A stretch of 63,840 nt of DNA, from contig CAAGKO010000084.1 in assembly GCA_900770445.1 (NCBI GenBank), positions 1-63,840 of the forward strand, written 5' to 3'. The DNA comes from an uncultured Oribacterium sp. Its GTDB lineage: Bacteria > Bacillota > Clostridia > Lachnospirales > Lachnospiraceae. The position numbers and the translations under genes are program-made. Positions 8,311 through 15,680 of this stretch are shown one piece after another (the stretch's first letter is position 1; each line of letters opens with the position of its first letter). The notes below the pieces were generated by a model, which worked only from the letters and a program-made list of their open reading frames with translations, made no database searches and was not told the origin of the DNA.

Positions 8311-9045
8311 ATGAAAAATCTTCGAAAACTTCTGATCATCGCCTTCTGGCTTCTGCTCTGGCAGCTGCTGGCGCTCGTCATCCATAACCCGATCCTGATG
8401 GTGGGGCCGTTCGAGACCCTACGCACGCTTGGGGCGCTGTTCCGGACCACCATGTTCTGGCAGTCCCTCGCCTTCAGCTTCGTCCGTATCATCGCGGGCT
8501 TCCTGATCGGCTCCGCGGTCGGTATCCTCCTCGCGTGGGGAAGTTACCGCTACCCCTTTCTCGAGGAACTCCTCGCGCCCTTCATCCTCGCGCTGAAGGC
8601 CGTGCCGGTGGCGAGCTTCGTCATCATCCTTCTGATCTGGGCGGGCAACCGCATGCTGTCCCTCTACATCAGCGCCCTCGTCGTCCTCCCGCTCCTGTAC
8701 TTAAACACCCTGAGCGGCTTAAAGGCGACGGACCCGAAGCTTCTCGAGATGGCGACGGTCTTTCACATGCCGACCACGCGCCGACTCCGCTTCATCTATC
8801 TCCCGGCGCTCGTCCCGTACCTCTACAGCGCCTTCCAGACCGCGCTCGGCATGGCCTGGAAGAGCGGTGTCGCCGCCGAAGTCATCGGTCAGCCCCTCGG
8901 CTCGATGGGCAATGGCCTCTACAACGCGAAGATCTACCTCGAAACCGGCGAGCTCCTCAGCTGGACGATCGCCATCATCCTGATCTCGTACCTCTTCGAG
9001 CGCCTCTTCCTCGCCGGATTCCGCGCGCTTTTCCACCAGAAATGA
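8311..9045 (+). CDS. ABC transporter permease, SsuC/TauC-like
   Basis: 244-residue inner-membrane permease with about six hydrophobic segments and the binding-protein-dependent EAA-type loop (LLEMATVFHMPTTRRLRFIY then LPALVPYLYSAF). Only one permease is encoded, as is usual for nitrate/taurine/sulfonate-type importers that work as homodimers. It should partner the lipoprotein receptor at 464 and the ATPase at 9194. The ribosome site before the ATG at 8311 is weak, so expression may be low or the start may be slightly wrong. A solitary left arm of the hairpin repeat family lies between it and the ATPase. Confidence 0.9.
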   Translation: MKNLRKLLIIAFWLLLWQLLALVIHNPILMVGPFETLRTLGALFRTTMFWQSLAFSFVRIIAGFLIGSAVGILLAWGSYRYPFLEELLAPFILALKAVPVASFVIILLIWAGNRMLSLYISALVVLPLLYLNTLSGLKATDPKLLEMATVFHMPTTRRLRFIYLPALVPYLYSAFQTALGMAWKSGVAAEVIGQPLGSMGNGLYNAKIYLETGELLSWTIAIILISYLFERLFLAGFRALFHQK

Positions 9046-9101
9046 CACAAAAATGATGCCAGATTCAGGCACAGTTTTATAACAGAAAATGTTCAAGTAG
9101 G

Positions 9102-9174
9102 GAGGGAATCCGGAGGGCCGGCAACAGAAGCCATACGTAGAGACCGTGTGAAATCAAGCCGGGTTCCCCTGAAA
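9102..9174. repeat. Half copy (left arm only) of the large hairpin repeat
   Basis: The run from GGAATCCGGAGGGC through CAACAGAAGCCATACGTAGA to the segment ending AAGCCGGGTTCCCC matches the left half of the full copies at 1628 and 9816. The central hairpin and right arm are missing. It lies in the 148-bp gap between permease and ATPase, 20 bp before the ATPase start. A short self-complement (GGGAATCCGG with CCGGGTTCCC) suggests it can still fold alone. Confidence 0.75.
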
Positions 9175-9193
9175 AATAAAAAGAGGAGAAACT

Positions 9194-9799
9194 ATGCTGC
9201 TTACATGCAACCATCTCACCAAATCCTATGACGGCCAGCGGGTCCTCAACGACCTGAGCTTCCGCATCGACAGCCAGGCCGACAACCGCGACCTCCTGCT
9301 GCTCGGCCCGTCCGGCGTCGGGAAGACGACCCTGCTCCGCATCCTCGCAGGGCTCGAGAACCCGGACAGCGGCACGATCGACATCACGATGGGCGAGGCT
9401 GCAACCGCCGGTGCACATCTCCGGATCGGCATGGTCTTCCAGGAGGACCGTCTCCTGGATTCACTCGATGCGATCGCCAATGTCTCCGCCGTCTCGCCGA
9501 TGATTTCCCGTGCACGTGCGGAAGCAGAACTCGCGAAGATTCTCCCGGAAGACGCCCTCACGAAGCCGGTCAGCGAACTCTCCGGCGGCATGCGCCACCG
9601 CGTCGCCCTCGTCCGCGCACTCCTCCCGGCCTCCGACCTCCTCCTCATGGACGAACCCTTCACCGGCCTCGACGACCAGACCCGCCGGCAGGTCATCCAC
9701 TACATCTTTGAAACCAAAGCCCGCCGCCCCCTCATCCTCGCCACCCACGAAACCGACGGCCTCCCACAGATGAGAATATTGCATCTGAAATCCAGATAA
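9194..9799 (+). CDS. ABC transporter ATP-binding protein (NitT/TauT type)
   Basis: 201 residues, a compact nucleotide-binding domain. Walker A GPSGVGKTTL, Q-loop region VFQEDRLLD, signature LSGGMRHRVALVRAL, Walker B DLLLMDEPF and the switch His in LATHETDG are all intact. It energises the permease at 8311. An AAGAGGAGA-type ribosome site precedes the ATG. It lacks any C-terminal regulatory extension. The second full hairpin repeat begins 17 bp after its stop, the same arrangement as after the receptor gene. Confidence 0.92.
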   Translation: MLLTCNHLTKSYDGQRVLNDLSFRIDSQADNRDLLLLGPSGVGKTTLLRILAGLENPDSGTIDITMGEAATAGAHLRIGMVFQEDRLLDSLDAIANVSAVSPMISRARAEAELAKILPEDALTKPVSELSGGMRHRVALVRALLPASDLLLMDEPFTGLDDQTRRQVIHYIFETKARRPLILATHETDGLPQMRILHLKSR

Positions 9800-9815
9800 A
9801 TCTGCTGAGGTTCAG

Positions 9816-10048
9816 CCAGCACCCCGGAGGGCAGCCAACAGAATGCCATACGTAGAGACCGTGTGAAATCAAGCCAGGTCCCCTTAGTGACACTTGGTAC
9901 ATATTTTCCTTAGCACCCTCTGCAACGCTGAGTTTTCATAAAGAAAACTCAGTGATTGCAGAGGGCCTAGTGCCACTTAGGGTCCCTGGCTTAGATTGAA
10001 CCGGTCTCGGAGTACTGTGCTTCTGTTGGCTGCCCTCCGGGGTACTGG
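9816..10048. repeat. Large multi-stem hairpin repeat element, copy 2
   Basis: Second full member of the family. The ends (9816-9843 and 10021-10048) pair at all but one position. The arm bases differ from copy 1 (GGCAGCCAACAGAA here, GGCCGACCACAGAA there), yet each pairs with its own right arm. The central stem also covaries (CTGAG/CTCAG here, CCGGG/CCCGG there). The unpaired TTTTCCTTAGCA and the CCCTCTGCAA/TTGCAGAGGG stem are identical in both. It lies directly after the ATPase gene and before the NEW3-protein gene. Confidence 0.85.
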
Positions 10049-10180
10049 ACATCGTCCTCCTGAATTCACAAAATCAACTTATTCTGAACACATTTGAAAC
10101 ACATTTTCCGACTAAAACCTGTTTTTAGTTGGAGAAGAAAAACTCCTCCGGCAAATCTGAAAATTATTGGGGGAAACATC

Positions 10181-11389
10181 ATGACTACTTCGAAACATAT
10201 TTCCGGCGCTCATGCACTTGCTTTATCAGCCTGCGTGGGCGCTTTTACTTTACTCAGCGCCACCTGCCTCGCGACGCCGGCATTGGCCGCAGGCGGACTC
10301 GAGATGTCCACGGACTACACCGGCATCACCGCGAAGCCGGGCGACACCCTGAACTTCAGCCTCGACTTCACGAACCAGACCGGCGCGGGCCTCAACACGA
10401 GCCTCAGCGCGAGCGGCCTCGACGACAGCTGGAAGGGCTACTTCGAGGGCAACAACAAGGAAGTTTCGAACGTATTCGTGAAGTCCGGTGCGGACGCGGA
10501 TTCGAACGACGGCCTCGTCACCTACAGCGTGACCGTACCGGACGACGCGCAGAAGGGCAGCTACAACGTGCTCCTGCATGCGGCGAGCGCGGGCGAGGCC
10601 AGCAGTGATCTCCAGCTGACGATCAATGTCTCCGACGAGACCACAGGCACGAACCAGCTCACGACCACCTACCCGGAGCAGCAGGGCGCGAGCGGCACGA
10701 CCTTCACCTTTAACTCCACCGTACAGAATAATTCATCGGGTGCCCAGACCTACAGCCTCGCCGCCGACGCACCGACCGGCTGGACCGTCAGCTTCAAACC
10801 GAGCGGCGCGAGCAATGCCGCGTCCAGCGTCGACGTCGATGCTCATGGTTCTCAGAGTGTGACCGTCACTGTGACGCCGCCGGATAAGGTCGCTGCCGGC
10901 GATTACGAGATCCCGATCACCGCGACCAGCTCCGCGCAGAGCCTGAGCCAGACCCTCAAGGTCACCATCACCGGCACCTATAAGATCGACCTCACGACCA
11001 CGGACGGCACCCTCAGCTTCGATGCGAATGTCAACAAGAAGCAGTCGGTCCCGATCACGGTCACCAACAGCGGTAACATCGATCTCAACAACGTGAACCT
11101 CACGACCACGGCACCGACCGGCTGGACCGTCGAGTTCTCCGAAAGCACGATCGACAGCCTCGCCGCCGGCGAGAAGAAGGACGTCGTCATGTACGTCACC
11201 CCGTCGAAGGACGCCATGTCCGGCGACTACGCGATGACCGTCAGCGCGCAGAATGAAGATACCTCCCTCGATCAGTCCTTCCGTGTCACCGTTAAGACCT
11301 CGACCCTCTGGGGCGTCGTCGGCATCCTCATCATCGCGGCCGTCATCTGCGGCCTCGGCGAGGTATTCCATAAGTACGGGAGGCACTGA
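10181..11389 (+). CDS. NEW3-domain membrane-anchored protein, exporter-associated
   Basis: 402 residues from the ATG at 10181, preceded by GGGGGA. A signal peptide runs to about residue 37 (ATPALAAGG), followed by three beta-sandwich repeats of the alpha-galactosidase NEW3/COG1470 type. These have the recurring pattern PTGWTVSF/PTGWTVEF and SLAAGEKKDVVMYVTPS. A C-terminal transmembrane helix (LWGVVGILIIAAVICGLG) anchors it with the large part outside. The next two genes encode an ABC-2 exporter and start 3 bp later, so it is probably an accessory surface subunit of that exporter. The substrate is unknown. Confidence 0.82.
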   Translation: MTTSKHISGAHALALSACVGAFTLLSATCLATPALAAGGLEMSTDYTGITAKPGDTLNFSLDFTNQTGAGLNTSLSASGLDDSWKGYFEGNNKEVSNVFVKSGADADSNDGLVTYSVTVPDDAQKGSYNVLLHAASAGEASSDLQLTINVSDETTGTNQLTTTYPEQQGASGTTFTFNSTVQNNSSGAQTYSLAADAPTGWTVSFKPSGASNAASSVDVDAHGSQSVTVTVTPPDKVAAGDYEIPITATSSAQSLSQTLKVTITGTYKIDLTTTDGTLSFDANVNKKQSVPITVTNSGNIDLNNVNLTTTAPTGWTVEFSESTIDSLAAGEKKDVVMYVTPSKDAMSGDYAMTVSAQNEDTSLDQSFRVTVKTSTLWGVVGILIIAAVICGLGEVFHKYGRH

Positions 11390-11391
11390 TC

Positions 11392-12669
11392 ATGACCGAG
11401 CTTCAGAATAGAACAGTCGCCACGCGGGTCACGGCCAATGCAGACGACCACTACGCCGAGCGCGCTGCGGAAGCCGTCGGCAGCGCTGAGGCGGTCGGGG
11501 ACCCGACCGACTGGCGCTCCGAGCGGAATGAAGGCCTGCACGAAATCATCATCCGGACGAACGAACTGGTGAAGCAGTACGGCGACGTGACCGCGGTCGA
11601 TCACCTGAATCTCGAGATTCACAAGGGTGAGGTCTTCGGTCTGCTCGGTCCGAACGGTGCCGGCAAGACCACCACGACCCTGATGCTGCTTGGCCTCACG
11701 GATCCGACTTCCGGCACCGCTGAAATCAGCGGCCTCGACTGCACGCGGGATGCGCTGGCGGTCAAGAAAATCGTCGGTTACCTGCCGGATAACGTCGGCT
11801 TCTATCCGGATATGAGCGGTCGTGAGAACCTGATTTTCTCCGGCATGATGAACGGCCTTACACGAAAAGAAGCGGAAGAGCGGGCCGTCGGCCTCCTCGA
11901 GCGGGTCGGCATGACCTACGCCGCTGATCGAAAGACGGGAACCTATTCACGCGGTATGCGGCAGCGTCTCGGCATCGCCGATGTCCTCATGAAGGATCCG
12001 GAAATCATCATCATGGATGAGCCGACGCTCGGCATCGACCCGTCGGGCATGCGTGAGCTCACCGCTCTGATCCGTGAACTGAGCGTCAAGGATGGCCGCA
12101 CCATCCTGATTTCCTCCCACGAGCTCTATCAGATCCAGGAAATCTCCGACCGCGTCGGCATCTTCGTAAAAGGAAGGATGATCGCCTGCGGGCGCATCGA
12201 CGAACTCGGACAGCAGCTCCAGAACGAAGGCCTCTACATGGTCGACTTCCGCGCAGAGAAGACAGTGGATGGACCGATGGTTACGGAGCACAGAGCAGAG
12301 GTGGAGACGGGCACAGCGCGTGAGGCGATGAACGCTGCGCCAGAGACATTGGCCAGCGCTCACGAGACATCAACCATAGATGAACTGAAGTCCCTGGTGC
12401 GCGGCATCGAGGGTGTGCGCCTCGTCGGCGTGAAGGAGGATGGAACCCTCCATGTCGAGTCGGGCCGCGACATCCGTGCGGAGCTCTTTCGGAAGCTGAC
12501 GGACGCCGGGTATCTGCTGAGTGAGCTCCATGAGCGTGGCGGTGACCTCGATGAAATCTACCGCAAATATTTCGAGAAAGCAGGAGGTGACGAGAACTAT
12601 GACAATCGCACAGAACAGCATAAAGAAAAGCGATCACTCAGAGAAAAGCTTCTCAAGCGCAGCCGCTGA
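11392..12669 (+). CDS. ABC-2 type exporter ATP-binding protein
   Basis: 425 residues. The nucleotide-binding domain starts near residue 50 (LVKQYGDVTAVDHLNLEIH) with Walker A GPNGAGKTTT, signature YSRGMRQRLGIADVLMKDP and Walker B EIIIMDEPTLG. It has a roughly 45-residue N-terminal extension and a low-complexity insert near residues 285-330 that ordinary members lack; both fit the insert pattern seen elsewhere in the window. GGGAGG precedes the ATG. Its C terminus overlaps the permease gene by 71 nt, unusually long for such pairs. A frameshift shortening the real product near 12600 cannot be excluded. Confidence 0.88.
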   Translation: MTELQNRTVATRVTANADDHYAERAAEAVGSAEAVGDPTDWRSERNEGLHEIIIRTNELVKQYGDVTAVDHLNLEIHKGEVFGLLGPNGAGKTTTTLMLLGLTDPTSGTAEISGLDCTRDALAVKKIVGYLPDNVGFYPDMSGRENLIFSGMMNGLTRKEAEERAVGLLERVGMTYAADRKTGTYSRGMRQRLGIADVLMKDPEIIIMDEPTLGIDPSGMRELTALIRELSVKDGRTILISSHELYQIQEISDRVGIFVKGRMIACGRIDELGQQLQNEGLYMVDFRAEKTVDGPMVTEHRAEVETGTAREAMNAAPETLASAHETSTIDELKSLVRGIEGVRLVGVKEDGTLHVESGRDIRAELFRKLTDAGYLLSELHERGGDLDEIYRKYFEKAGGDENYDNRTEQHKEKRSLREKLLKRSR

Positions 12670-13816
12670 TTTTTCGCAGTGCCACTTCGGAAGCACTGCT
12701 TCGATGAGCGTTGAAACTTCCGCACAGGCTGCAACGCCGGATGCAGGTAAGAAATCTGCCGGTAACCTGCTGAAGAAAATCGTCGACTGGTTCATGGAGG
12801 AGGACGACCTCCTGCCGGGTGAGACACCGGAAAGTCATGAGGCTAACGTACGGACCAACCGCCGCGGCATGGCGGTGCTCTATCGGAAGGAGCTCGCGGA
12901 TCATCTCTGCAGCCGTCGCTTCTGGGCACTCTTTGCGCTCCTCATGATCGTCTCGGTGGCGAGCCTGTACGGCGCCATCGGATCGCTGCGGCAGACAGCA
13001 TTGGCCGCACAGTCACAGGGACAGGCCGTCAGTGAATTCCAGTTTCTGAAACTGTTTACGACCGCCGGCAGCTCGATCTACAGCTTCCAGAGCTTCATCG
13101 GCTTCCTCGGTCCGATCTTCGGCATCATGCTCGGCTTCGACGCGATCAACAACGAGCAGGCGCAGGGCACGCTGAACCGTCTCGCCGCACAGCCGATCTA
13201 CCGCGATACCATCATCAACGCGAAGTTCCTCGCGGGTGCGACGGTCGTCTTTCTGACGGTCTTTTCACTCGGAGGCGTCCTGTCCGGATTCGGACTGCTC
13301 CTGAGCGGCACGAAGCCGGTGGCAGAAGAGTGGGTGCGCCTCGTGCTCTTCCTGATCCTCAGCGGCGTGTACATCTCGGTATGGCTCGCGATTTCCGTCC
13401 TCTTCTCGACGCTTTCGCGCCACGCGGCGACGTCGGCACTCTCCTCCATCGCACTATGGCTCTTCCTCACCATGTTCCTTTCCCTCGTGGCGAGCGGCCT
13501 CGCCAACGCGATGTTCGCCGGCACCCATGCGTCCGCGCAGGACGTGATCGGCGCATACCGCCTGCAGACCGGCATCAACCGCATCTCGCCGTACTACCTC
13601 TTCAGTGAAGCCGCCTCCGTCCTCATGAACCCGAACGTCCGCTCTCTCGACATCATGTCCCTCGTCGAGTACCAGAACGGCGCCCTCGCTTCGTATCTAA
13701 GCCTCGGACAGTCTCTCCTCCAGATCTGGCCGCATCTCGTCGCTATGATCATGGAAGTCGTCATCGGCTTCGCCCTCGCTTACATCAGCTTCATGCGGAA
13801 GGAAATCCGCGCGTGA
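12599..13816 (+). CDS. ABC-2 type exporter permease
   Basis: 405 residues from the ATG at 12599, which has CAGGAGGTGA at 12581-12590; the longer open frame from 12521 is not needed. The first 90 residues are soluble and low in complexity. LYRKELADHLCSRRFWALFA follows, then about six membrane segments and the ABC-2 pattern FDAINNEQAQGTLNRLAAQP. With the ATPase and NEW3 protein it forms an exporter operon. Substrate unknown. Its last 16 bases are the first unit of a tandem repeat running beyond the stop (13801-13939). Confidence 0.88.
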   Translation: MTIAQNSIKKSDHSEKSFSSAAADFSQCHFGSTASMSVETSAQAATPDAGKKSAGNLLKKIVDWFMEEDDLLPGETPESHEANVRTNRRGMAVLYRKELADHLCSRRFWALFALLMIVSVASLYGAIGSLRQTALAAQSQGQAVSEFQFLKLFTTAGSSIYSFQSFIGFLGPIFGIMLGFDAINNEQAQGTLNRLAAQPIYRDTIINAKFLAGATVVFLTVFSLGGVLSGFGLLLSGTKPVAEEWVRLVLFLILSGVYISVWLAISVLFSTLSRHAATSALSSIALWLFLTMFLSLVASGLANAMFAGTHASAQDVIGAYRLQTGINRISPYYLFSEAASVLMNPNVRSLDIMSLVEYQNGALASYLSLGQSLLQIWPHLVAMIMEVVIGFALAYISFMRKEIRA

Positions 13817-13939
13817 AGCCGTGAAGAACGTCAGCGGAAATCGAGCTCAGCTCCAGGAAGCTGAGCTCGGGAAATCCGCGCGTGAAGCCGTGAAGAACGC
13901 CGGTGGAAATCGAGCCCAGCTCCAGGGAGCATGAGCTCG
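13801..13939 (+). repeat. 69-bp tandem duplication starting inside the permease 3' end
   Basis: Two units with a 69-bp period (13801-13869 and 13870-13939) share GAAATCCGCGCGTGAAGCCG, stop codon included, followed by the same GC-rich palindromic text around CAGCTCCAGG. The copies have diverged by several bases, so the duplication is not recent. Confidence 0.8.
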
Positions 13940-14012
13940 GACATCCGCTCCTGAAGATTTTGGATACGGATGCTTTCGCCGATGTCATACGAATATATTT
14001 GAAACATGAGAG

Positions 14013-14066
14013 AAACCGCGCCGCAGACCTCGAAATCTGGTCCCGCGACGCGGTTTTAGTTTTTTC
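14013..14066 (+). terminator. Intrinsic terminator of the NEW3/ABC-2 operon
   Basis: AAACCGCG pairs with CGCGGTTT, and an inner GACC/GGTC continues the stem around a CGAAAT-type loop. A T-rich tail follows. It lies about 200 bp after the permease stop and precedes the AT-rich island. Confidence 0.75.
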
Positions 14067-14089
14067 TGACATTAGTACCGTCCACGATT

Positions 14090-14678
14090 AGAAATCAGAC
14101 ATTGTGGCGTGCTCTCAGCTTCCCCTGTATTGACAATCCGTATCCATAGCGGAAGCTGTCCCGCGGCGCAGTATCTAGTATCAGCGGATTTTAAAAATAC
14201 TGGATATCTATTGGGCGTTTTTTATGAGCCTGCGAGAGAAAACCATCTAATATTGGACGATTTTTTAAATGATGGATACTCAATCCTTTTATTTCGAAGC
14301 AAGCTTCATACTGGACTATCTATAAATTTCGAAAAGATTACATATTGGATATGCCCTTAGCAAAATGGAGCATTTAATAGCCAAATCAACTATCCACTTT
14401 TTTCAAAAGGAATCTATTATAGATAGTACGCTTTTAAGCGTATGTGCAATTTCGATCCAAACTATCCGAAAAGGCTCTGATTTTAAAATAGTGGATAGTT
14501 TTGAATCCGGCAAAGGTTTTCATGGATCTGCCCATTTTATCCAGTATTTTCGAATATGAAAGAAAGTAGATATCGTTGATTGACTGGATGTGGATCACTG
14601 ATCAACTGAATGCTTTGGACTTAAATTACATCTGCGACCACATTTTGACAGCGTTTGAAATCCACAACAGACAAATAT
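14090..14678. repeat. AT-rich repeat island 1
   Basis: No gene is supported here. About ten degenerate copies of a short unit resembling TATCCANTATTTTNAAA (or its complement) occur, for example near 14197, 14251, 14308, 14342, 14388, 14487 and 14536. One 16-bp palindrome (14427-14442, TACGCTT-TT-AAGCGTA) followed by a GATAG-type flank is present. The same unit and palindrome recur in the islands at 19.9-20.3 kb and 22.9-23.3 kb; here the palindrome with its flank is in the opposite orientation. Confidence 0.7.
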
Positions 14679-15488
14679 TTATCTTTTTTCCATCACATTT
14701 CCGAAGTAGTATTCGAGCAGATGATTCACATAAACCTCATCGATCGGCGTATCCTTTGTTTCAAATGACATGATCAGGTTCACACCAGGATAGATTCCGT
14801 TATTCAGAAAGGTTCGCATCTTGCTTAAGAAGTCCTGCTGGTAATTCGGATCATCCATCATGCCGAAATGTTCATAATAGTAGGTTTTCCCATTATTTGG
14901 ATTCAGAATCGTAAAATCCGGATAGTTCGGCCTTCGGGCATGCTCCAGCTCCAGCTTGCATTCATAACGGAATGGAAGATTCGCATTGCGCAGCAGGTTG
15001 TAAATTGCGCGCTCGGATTTCGAACGAACATATTCACCAGCTATTGTGGGCACTTTCAAATTTTCCGGATTTGCCGGATTTTTTTCGTAGTCAGCATTGA
15101 CCCACTCCGCAAGATCCTGTGGCAAATAGTAGAGGTAGTGGGCCGTCAATACGCGCAGTGCTTCTGAGCGTTCCAGCAAATGCTCTACTCGATGAGCTTT
15201 TTCCAGCGCTTTCAAACAGCTTGAGTAGGCGGAGATCTGCTGATCGATATCCTTGAGCCGGGCACGATAGAGACGCTTCATCGCCAGCTTTTCTGCGAGC
15301 TTCACCTCTGTTTTTGAAAGATAACGTGCTTTCTCAGAGTCTGGTGCGCGATACAGCCATGCAGCCCCACGCTCATTATTATGGAAGTAAAGACTCCCCT
15401 CCGGCGCGGTTTCCAGCCAGCGCTCATACTGCGCGCGGGTACGCTGCAGTCGCTCGATTTCATAGTTCATTTTTTCAGATAAATCCAT
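14679..15488 (-). CDS. PD-(D/E)XK nuclease-like protein of unknown role
   Basis: 269 residues from the ATG at 15488, which has GGGAGA six bases upstream; a 19-residue longer frame lacks a ribosome site. The N-terminal half is a charged helical region (about 1-150). The C-terminal half reads EYVRSKSERAIYNLL, then NYPDFTILNP and YYYEHFGMMDDP. This arrangement (E, PDF, E-H-F-G) is typical of restriction-endonuclease-fold proteins, although the usual ExK is replaced by EHFG. I recall the pattern as a common uncharacterised family in Clostridia. It is the last gene of a three-gene minus-strand cassette. DNA cleavage is inference. Confidence 0.75.
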   Translation of the reverse strand: MDLSEKMNYEIERLQRTRAQYERWLETAPEGSLYFHNNERGAAWLYRAPDSEKARYLSKTEVKLAEKLAMKRLYRARLKDIDQQISAYSSCLKALEKAHRVEHLLERSEALRVLTAHYLYYLPQDLAEWVNADYEKNPANPENLKVPTIAGEYVRSKSERAIYNLLRNANLPFRYECKLELEHARRPNYPDFTILNPNNGKTYYYEHFGMMDDPNYQQDFLSKMRTFLNNGIYPGVNLIMSFETKDTPIDEVYVNHLLEYYFGNVMEKR

Positions 15489-15680
15489 AATTCTCCCTAT
15501 ATCGTCAAGTGGTTTTCCTAAAAAAACATGACGCTTGTGTTTCATGTCTGTACTTCTCTAATGACAGGCAGCGTTCGCCCATGCTTTCCCACCGGGCCCT
15601 GCACTGACTGCGTTTGTCATCCCGAGCCCCAGCTCCCGCCATTTTTCGGACCTCTGCATGGTCTGCCAATGTTTCCGGCT

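Noticed and set aside
14090..14678. AT-rich islands considered as CRISPR arrays
   Set aside because: The repeats are short, degenerate, in both orientations and irregularly spaced, and no cas genes are present.
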